From NCBI RefSeq assembly GCF_000368965.1, contig NZ_KB849779.1:1-64000 (forward strand): 64,000 nucleotides of DNA. Direction: 5' to 3'. The position numbers were made by a program, and so were the translations under genes. Origin of the DNA: Acinetobacter calcoaceticus DSM 30006 = CIP 81.8. GTDB lineage: Bacteria > Pseudomonadota > Gammaproteobacteria > Pseudomonadales > Moraxellaceae. This document shows positions 58,094 to 64,000 of this stretch, piece after piece (the first letter of the stretch is position 1; every line of letters begins with the position of its first letter). The notes under the pieces were generated by a model. The model made no database searches, had not been told where the DNA came from, and saw nothing but the letters and a program-made list of their open reading frames with translations.

Positions 58094-58333
58094 ATGTTAT
58101 TCAAAAAATTTGCTGTTGCTGCTGCTGTAGCTGCTACTTTAGCTTTCGTTGGTTGTTCTAAGAAAGAAGAAGCTCCTGCTGCTGCTTCTGAAGCTGTAGC
58201 TGCTGCTTCTGAAGCTACTACTGCTGCTTCTGAAGCTGCTACTGCTGTAGATGCTGCTGCTTCTGACGTTGCTGCTGCTGCTTCTAACGTTGCTGCTGCT
58301 GCTTCTGACGTTGCTGCTTCTGCTGCACACTAA
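58094..58333 (+). CDS. Small alanine-rich repeat lipoprotein
   Basis: The 79-residue protein has a lipoprotein signal ending FVGC (Cys21). The mature 59 residues are a basic/acidic start followed by about six copies of a seven-residue unit AAASxxx, almost all alanine and serine with an acidic or Asn residue after Ser. A periodic, helix-forming, coil-like rod as in Lpp is likely, though it lacks Lpp-like leucines and a C-terminal lysine for murein attachment. Nearly all alanines are GCT, so the DNA is a 21-base tandem repeat prone to length change. It ends at a strong terminator. Function is unknown. Confidence 0.75.
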   Translation: MLFKKFAVAAAVAATLAFVGCSKKEEAPAAASEAVAAASEATTAASEAATAVDAAASDVAAAASNVAAAASDVAASAAH

Positions 58334-58353
58334 TCTATATTCTAGATTAGATA

Positions 58354-58383
58354 AAAAAGAGGACATTATGTCCTCTTTTTTTA
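58354..58383 (+). terminator. Terminator of the alanine-rich lipoprotein gene
   Basis: An 11-bp perfect stem (58354-58364 with 58370-58380), 5-base loop and T run. Confidence 0.92.
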
Positions 58384-58487
58384 TGCCTAAATTTTAAGTT
58401 CTAACAATCCCTTCGCTTACAATACCAACCCAAAGCGGCACATCATTAAAGTTAAATAAGATTATATAAAGCCATTTAAAATATAAA

Positions 58488-58514
58488 TAAAAAAAGCAGA
58501 TCAATCGATCTGCT
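58488..58514 (-). terminator. Terminator overlapping the ihfA stop codon
   Basis: On the minus strand an 8-bp stem (58507-58514 with 58495-58502), 4-base loop and eight T follow. The 5' arm lies in the last codons of ihfA, and its TGA spans the loop edge. Confidence 0.75.
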
Positions 58515-58797
58515 CATTTCCAACGCGTTGTCTAAATTTCTGACCCGCTCTGAAGGTCACTACACGGCGTGCAGAAATCGGAATTTCTTCGCCTGTTTTT
58601 GGATTACGTCCTGGACGTTCGCGTTTATCTCTTAACTCGAAATTACCGAAACCAGAGAGCTTAACCTGCTCCCCTGCAATAAGCGCTTGGCTAATTTCGT
58701 CGAAGAACAACTCGACCATTTGTTTTGCTTCACGGCGATTTAAGCTGGTTAACTCACTTAAATGATCAGCCATGTCTGCTTTAGTTAATGCTGTCAT
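58501..58797 (-). CDS. ihfA: Integration host factor subunit alpha
   Basis: The 98-residue DNA-bending protein shows the HU/IHF fold: TKADMADHL start, [32 protein letters not shown] with the DNA-intercalating proline. Its ATG overlaps the pheT stop (ATGA), as in the pheS-pheT-ihfA operon of E. coli, so it is translationally coupled. Confidence 0.97.
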   Translation of the reverse strand: MTALTKADMADHLSELTSLNRREAKQMVELFFDEISQALIAGEQVKLSGFGNFELRDKRERPGRNPKTGEEIPISARRVVTFRAGQKFRQRVGNEQID

Positions 58798-61175
58798 GAG
58801 GCCCTCAATGTCGCTTGATAAGTGTTTTCTAACACTTGGATAATATTGTCCATACCAGATTTAATTTCAGCATCTTCAAGCGTACGTGAAGGATGTTGCC
58901 ACAATAGTGCAAACGCTAATGAGCGCTTACCATCTTCGACACCCTGCCCCGTATACACATCGAATAACCATGTAGAGTCTAAAAGCTCTCCACCAGTTTG
59001 TTCGATTAACTGCTGAATATCTCTAACATTTATATTATCAGAGATTAAAAGCGCAATATCACGTCTAACCGAAGGAAAACGTGATAATTCTGTAAAATTA
59101 GATACATAAGATTGCAAAACAGCTGTTTGATCGAGTTCAGCAACCCAAGTAGTGCTTAAATCAAGCTCATTTTCTAGAGATGGATGCAAACGGCCCAAAT
59201 AACCGATTGACTTACCATCTACTAAAATGTCAGCCGATTGCCCTGGGTGCAACCACGTACGTTCTGAACGAACGTATTCAACACTTACACGCCCAGCAGC
59301 TAAAATCTCTTCTACTTCACCTTTGAAATCAAAGAAATCCATTGGTTGAGGCTTAGCATGCCAAGATTCTGGTGCTTGCGAGCCGACTGCAACAAGAGCC
59401 AAAGTAGGAGTCTGTTTTAAGTCTTCAATGTTCTTAGCATTTTGATAATCAAAACGCAGTCCGAATTCGAAGAAGCGAACACGACTTTGCTGACGGTTGA
59501 GATTATATTGTACACAAGGAATTAAACTAGAAAGTAAAGTACTACGCATTGCGGCCAAATCACTTGAAATTGGATTTGCGAGCATCAACGGTTTAACTTC
59601 GGGATTTAATTGCTTTTCAAGTTTAGCATCTGCAAAGCTAAAGCTAATTGCTTCTTGATAACCTAACGTCACGATCGTTTGACGCAGCTCAGCGAGTTCA
59701 AAGCGGTCTTGGTATTTAGCAAATTTAACATCCATGCTTGGTAAGCTAATCTGGATATTGTCATAGCCATCAATACGCGCAACTTCTTCAATTAAGTCTT
59801 GATAAATTGCCATATCGTAACGATGCGATGGTGGAACTACGCTCCACTCACCTTCAGCTTTAACAGTTACCTCACACCCTAATCGAGTTAAAGCATCTGT
59901 AATGAACTCAGCCGCCACTTGATATCCTAACAACTGGTCTACCTGAACTTGTTTCAGTTCAATGGCTTCACGTTTTGGAAGTAAGTCAGTTTTTTCAGCT
60001 ACAGTAATTGGGCCAAATTCACCGCCCGCTAACTCTTGAATAAGCTGCGAAGCACGGTTCATCGCTATTAACGGCAATTCAAAATCCACACCACGTTCAT
60101 AACGCTGCGAAGAGTCTGTATGTAAACCAAAACGACGAGCACGACCAGCAATAGCAAGTGGAGCGAAGAAAGCACTTTCTAGGAAGATATCAGTCGTGTC
60201 ATCAGTTACACTTGATGCTAAACCACCCATAATTCCAGCAATTGCTAAAGCTTTTTGGTCATCAGCAATCACCATAATATCTTCTTGCAACTCAACTTCT
60301 TGATCATTCAGAAGTTGTAACTTTTCTTGTTGCGTTGCTTGACGAACGTGTACAGTCCCTTCGATTTTAGAAAAATCGAATGCATGCATTGGTTGACCCA
60401 ATTCCATTAAGACGTAGTTGGTCACATCAACCAAAATACTATGAGTACGAATTCCTGAACGTGATAAAGCCTGTTGCATCCATTCAGGAGTAGCAGCTTT
60501 TACATTAACGTTTTTAACTACACGCCCTAAATAACGCGGAGCGCCTTCAGTACTGATAACTACTTTTTTCTCATCAGCGATGGTGGCAGCAACCGTATTA
60601 ATTACAGGCTCATTCATTTGTAGCTTATTAATAACTGAGATTTCACGGGCAATACCACGAATACTAAAACAGTCACCACGGTTTGGCGTAATACTGATAT
60701 CAATGACATTGTCATCAAGTTTGAGGTATTCACGGATATTTACTCCTACTGGAGCATCCGCTGGCAGTTCGAGCAAACCATCAATTTTATCTTCAAGATC
60801 AATCTCAGAAGCACCACAAAGCATCCCTTGTGACTCAACTCCACGAAGCTTACCTTTTTTGATTTTAAAATCGCCAGGCAATACAGCCCCAATGGTTGCA
60901 ACTGGAGCTTTCATTCCAACGCGAACATTAGGTGCACCACATACAATTTGCAGAGGCTCACCTGAACCAATATTAATAGTTGTTACACGCAGACGGTCTG
61001 CATCGGGATGCTGCTCAACAGTTAATACCTCACCGATTACAACACCTGTAAATGGTTTAGCCACAGGTGCCAACTCATCAACTTCAAGACCAAGCATCGT
61101 CAACTGATCAGACAATGTATCACTATCAATTGCTGGGTTAACCCATGTGCGTAGCCAATTTTCGCTAATTTTCAT
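58794..61175 (-). CDS. pheT: Phenylalanyl-tRNA synthetase beta subunit
   Basis: The 793-residue subunit has the tRNA-binding OB domain near the start ([15 protein letters not shown]), B3/B4 editing domain, B5, the catalytic-like core and the anticodon-binding B8 domain at the C terminus ([14 protein letters not shown], near 700). It pairs with PheS as an alpha2-beta2 tetramer. It follows pheS by 32 bases. Confidence 0.97.
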   Translation of the reverse strand: MKISENWLRTWVNPAIDSDTLSDQLTMLGLEVDELAPVAKPFTGVVIGEVLTVEQHPDADRLRVTTINIGSGEPLQIVCGAPNVRVGMKAPVATIGAVLPGDFKIKKGKLRGVESQGMLCGASEIDLEDKIDGLLELPADAPVGVNIREYLKLDDNVIDISITPNRGDCFSIRGIAREISVINKLQMNEPVINTVAATIADEKKVVISTEGAPRYLGRVVKNVNVKAATPEWMQQALSRSGIRTHSILVDVTNYVLMELGQPMHAFDFSKIEGTVHVRQATQQEKLQLLNDQEVELQEDIMVIADDQKALAIAGIMGGLASSVTDDTTDIFLESAFFAPLAIAGRARRFGLHTDSSQRYERGVDFELPLIAMNRASQLIQELAGGEFGPITVAEKTDLLPKREAIELKQVQVDQLLGYQVAAEFITDALTRLGCEVTVKAEGEWSVVPPSHRYDMAIYQDLIEEVARIDGYDNIQISLPSMDVKFAKYQDRFELAELRQTIVTLGYQEAISFSFADAKLEKQLNPEVKPLMLANPISSDLAAMRSTLLSSLIPCVQYNLNRQQSRVRFFEFGLRFDYQNAKNIEDLKQTPTLALVAVGSQAPESWHAKPQPMDFFDFKGEVEEILAAGRVSVEYVRSERTWLHPGQSADILVDGKSIGYLGRLHPSLENELDLSTTWVAELDQTAVLQSYVSNFTELSRFPSVRRDIALLISDNINVRDIQQLIEQTGGELLDSTWLFDVYTGQGVEDGKRSLAFALLWQHPSRTLEDAEIKSGMDNIIQVLENTYQATLRAS

Positions 61176-61207
61176 CTTTATAAACCTTATTTAATCCTGA
61201 AAAACTG

Positions 61208-62209
<1,002 letters not shown>

Positions 62210-62346
62210 TTAAAAAAATATAATAAAACACTGCATTCTAACAGTTTTTCATCGAATTGATGAAGTTTATCCATCATGAAAAATGTATTAGGCAACAAAA
62301 AGATAAAACGTATAAGATAATAGCATCGTCAATGAGATCAACTATT

Positions 62347-63339
62347 ATGGCGCTCAATCAAATTTGGAAACAACAACTTACGCTTGTGACGTATGGGAAT
62401 GAATACCTCCGCCAGAATTTAAGCTTTAACCAATGGCGACAACATCATATTTTTGATCACCATAGTTTTCAATTTCGTGACTTAGCTTCTCAGCATTTGC
62501 TTGCCCAACACTTTCAAGTTTGGTTGGAAGCTTTAAAAAAACAAGGCACCACTCAGCTTAGCTTACATTTATCAAGCCTTCTAAATGAAGAGCAAAATCC
62601 AAACAGCAATGTTGAGCTTTTACCTTATACTCATTTTATTGTGAGCCATGAAAATAATAAGAAATTTGCATGGATTTTCGGCCATGAACTTGCTGAATGG
62701 TATAACAATGACAATGAGTTTGAAGCCCCTCCTTCACAAACCTGCGAACTTCGTTTAGAAACTTTCTGGCGTTTTGAACTAACTGAAAAATTATCAAAAA
62801 AAATTGAAGCAGATTTAAAAAATCCGCCATGGCAAGAAATAGCGGACTTTATGGATAGTGAATTATTTCGTAGTAAATATGCAGCAGGTTTTGAAGAACC
62901 AGAGTTTCAAAAAGCTTATTTTGATGGTACAAACATTACGAGCCAAGCACCAAAACTTGCTTTAATTCCAGAGAATTATCCTGCAGATTATGCTCACCAG
63001 CTTTTATGTCGTACTCAAGCATTAACCAACTATTTAGAACAAAAGAAGCGACTTGCAAATGATCCTTTAGGAGAAGAGCTAGACCAAGAACAACTCATTA
63101 ATTTAAGAAATTTTACGCAAAAAACTGATGATTTGTTTGCCAAGCTTATTGTTAAGACTGCTAATCACTACCAAACAGCTCAAATAATTCCAGTCATTAA
63201 GGCTTCTCCGTTCGAGCAATCAAATGAAAATCCACAACATTTGAAATCTCACCACCATAAAGGCACTGGTTCAGGCGTTATTAAGCTGATTGTTTTAACG
63301 ATTATTATTTGTGCCTTGGCCTATTATTTTGGCCTTTAA
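62347..63339 (+). CDS. Unknown tail-anchored protein
   Basis: I do not recognise this protein (330 residues from ATG 62347; upstream in-frame starts at 62257 or 62332 are possible). It is soluble-looking and helical for 305 residues, with a tryptophan-rich first third and EAxPS/EEPEFQ acidic stretches. A histidine/glycine linker (SHHHKGTGSG) and one C-terminal hydrophobic helix (about 310-329) follow. There is no signal peptide, so it should be anchored in the inner membrane facing the cytoplasm. It is divergent from pheS and convergent with a GNAT gene. Topology resembles the protein at 14316-14972, without visible sequence similarity. Confidence 0.6.
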   Translation: MALNQIWKQQLTLVTYGNEYLRQNLSFNQWRQHHIFDHHSFQFRDLASQHLLAQHFQVWLEALKKQGTTQLSLHLSSLLNEEQNPNSNVELLPYTHFIVSHENNKKFAWIFGHELAEWYNNDNEFEAPPSQTCELRLETFWRFELTEKLSKKIEADLKNPPWQEIADFMDSELFRSKYAAGFEEPEFQKAYFDGTNITSQAPKLALIPENYPADYAHQLLCRTQALTNYLEQKKRLANDPLGEELDQEQLINLRNFTQKTDDLFAKLIVKTANHYQTAQIIPVIKASPFEQSNENPQHLKSHHHKGTGSGVIKLIVLTIIICALAYYFGL

Positions 63340-63345
63340 TCAAGA

Positions 63346-63849
63346 TTACAGTTCCCATTGATAAAGTAATTCTGTTATTTCGAAGCCGAACTCAGGTAGT
63401 TCGGTTTCGCCAATTATTTTGGCCCCCATTTTTTCATAGAAGAAACGGCTTGGATTTTTATTAAAAACTTCTAAACGAATAAAAGTGTAACCTTGATTTA
63501 ATGCACATTGATAGAACTTTTGAAATAACTCACGACCTATACCTTGCATTTGAATTTCTTTCAAAAGATAAAAGGCAAGAATTTCAGCAATATTATTCTC
63601 AGGGCTCAGATAACCATCGAGAAAGCCTTTTACCATTCCATTTTCAGTATAGATAAATAACTTATGATCAGGGCTTTGGGTTATTTCTTTCCACAGTAGC
63701 TCCTTATCTAGTACTTTAAGCTCATCCAATATTTCTTGCTTAAGCATACCTGTATAAGTTTCTTTCCAACACTGTACATGCACTTCTGCAATAGATAATG
63801 CATCCTTAAAGGTGGCTATACGAATTTCTCTTTCATTTAATGATTTCAA
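63346..63849 (-). CDS. GNAT family N-acetyltransferase
   Basis: The 167-residue protein has the GNAT fold: an N-terminal IRIATFKDALSIAEVHV strand-helix, the acetyl-CoA loop QMQGIGRELFQKF and the C-terminal VFNKNPSRFFYEKMGAKIIGE motif. The substrate is unknown. It converges with the tail-anchored gene with a 6-base gap. Confidence 0.85.
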   Translation of the reverse strand: MKSLNEREIRIATFKDALSIAEVHVQCWKETYTGMLKQEILDELKVLDKELLWKEITQSPDHKLFIYTENGMVKGFLDGYLSPENNIAEILAFYLLKEIQMQGIGRELFQKFYQCALNQGYTFIRLEVFNKNPSRFFYEKMGAKIIGETELPEFGFEITELLYQWEL

Positions 63850-63905
63850 TTCGTTCCCCTCATGTCACAACTTTAAAGTGAAGCACCAATTTTTTTCATA
63901 CAAAC

Positions 63906-64000
63906 TTATTGAGCTAAAAGCTGCTCCCGAACATGCATTAAAGCAAAGCCCAATAAATTTAAACCTTGCCATTGAAATGGGTCTTGAATATGTAAATGAT
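63906..64000 (-). CDS. 3' end of a gene running off the window, possibly NADAR family
   Basis: The minus strand keeps one frame open from the window edge to a TAA at 63906-63908, giving the last 30 residues of a protein. They include QWQGLNLLGFALMHVRE, which fits the C-terminal helix of NADAR/YbiA-like N-glycosidases. The 95 bases are too short for a firm family call; the other two frames are broken or lack a plausible ending. Confidence 0.45.
   Translation of the reverse strand, partial: HLHIQDPFQWQGLNLLGFALMHVREQLLAQ

Noticed and set aside
58139..58366. Minus-strand frame of 75 codons rich in Ser and Arg
   Set aside because: It is the antisense of the alanine-rich repeat lipoprotein; the composition follows from the GCT repeats.

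Overview
The window is a chromosomal segment of an Acinetobacter, very probably the A. baumannii/calcoaceticus complex. This rests on the AT-rich base composition, on proteins recognisable from that group (GigA/GigB, the atuRABCDEF terpene cluster, a 273-residue AccA) and on gammaproteobacterial gene pairs such as rplM-rpsI-sspA-sspB, trxA/rho and pheS-pheT-ihfA. I see no insertion sequence, prophage, integron or CRISPR array. It is core genome with a few lineage-specific signalling and stress modules. Species assignment is recognition from memory, not a database search.

Layout. (1) 1-95 is the promoter end of one rRNA operon lying just left of the window; an identical 95-bp copy sits at 36008-36102 in front of a complete rRNA operon (16S, tRNA-Ile, tRNA-Ala, 23S, 5S; minus strand, 35699 down to 30332). 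The two operons point the same way and bracket about 36 kb. (2) 275-2501 is a yfiR-yfiN-yfiB type periplasm-to-c-di-GMP signalling operon. (3) 2549-9276 holds envelope and stress genes: a membrane metallophosphoesterase, a lipoprotein phospholipase D/cardiolipin synthase, a PlsC-like acyltransferase, HflX, an LrgA/LrgB-like pair and a DUF2147 protein. (4) 9369-12031 is pdxA-rsmA-apaH; divergent from it is rplM-rpsI with a structured leader, then sspA-sspB and an unknown tail-anchored protein. (5) 15220-17700 is a four-gene cassette of a roadblock/LC7 protein, an unknown protein with a possible pseudo-receiver and HTH, a small MglA/CvnD-like GTPase and a second roadblock protein. It resembles Streptomyces conservons but lacks a kinase and is my leading candidate for an under-described system. 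(6) 17750-28614 is the acyclic-terpene (citronellol/geraniol) degradation locus atuFEDCBA with divergent atuR and an operator palindrome between the boxes of the atuA promoter. (7) 28751-30202 holds three small conserved genes of unclear role.

Right half. (8) mlaA (lipid asymmetry) precedes gigA-gigB, an RsbU-like phosphatase and STAS protein known from A. baumannii stress and virulence work, then a nitrilase-family amidase and a small secreted protein. (9) ohrR-ohr is the organic peroxide defence pair. (10) gspE, a DUF432 protein, an MscS channel and a 934-residue DUF2339 membrane protein follow. (11) polA; then yggT, proC, tilS, accA and ppx on the minus strand. (12) trxA and rho, with a long rho leader, then a tiny alanine-rich lipoprotein built of 7-residue repeats. 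(13) ihfA-pheT-pheS, a second unknown tail-anchored protein, a GNAT enzyme and the 3' end of a further gene.

Most gene functions follow from conserved motifs visible in the translations. Promoters, terminators and hairpins were read by eye and their boundaries are approximate.
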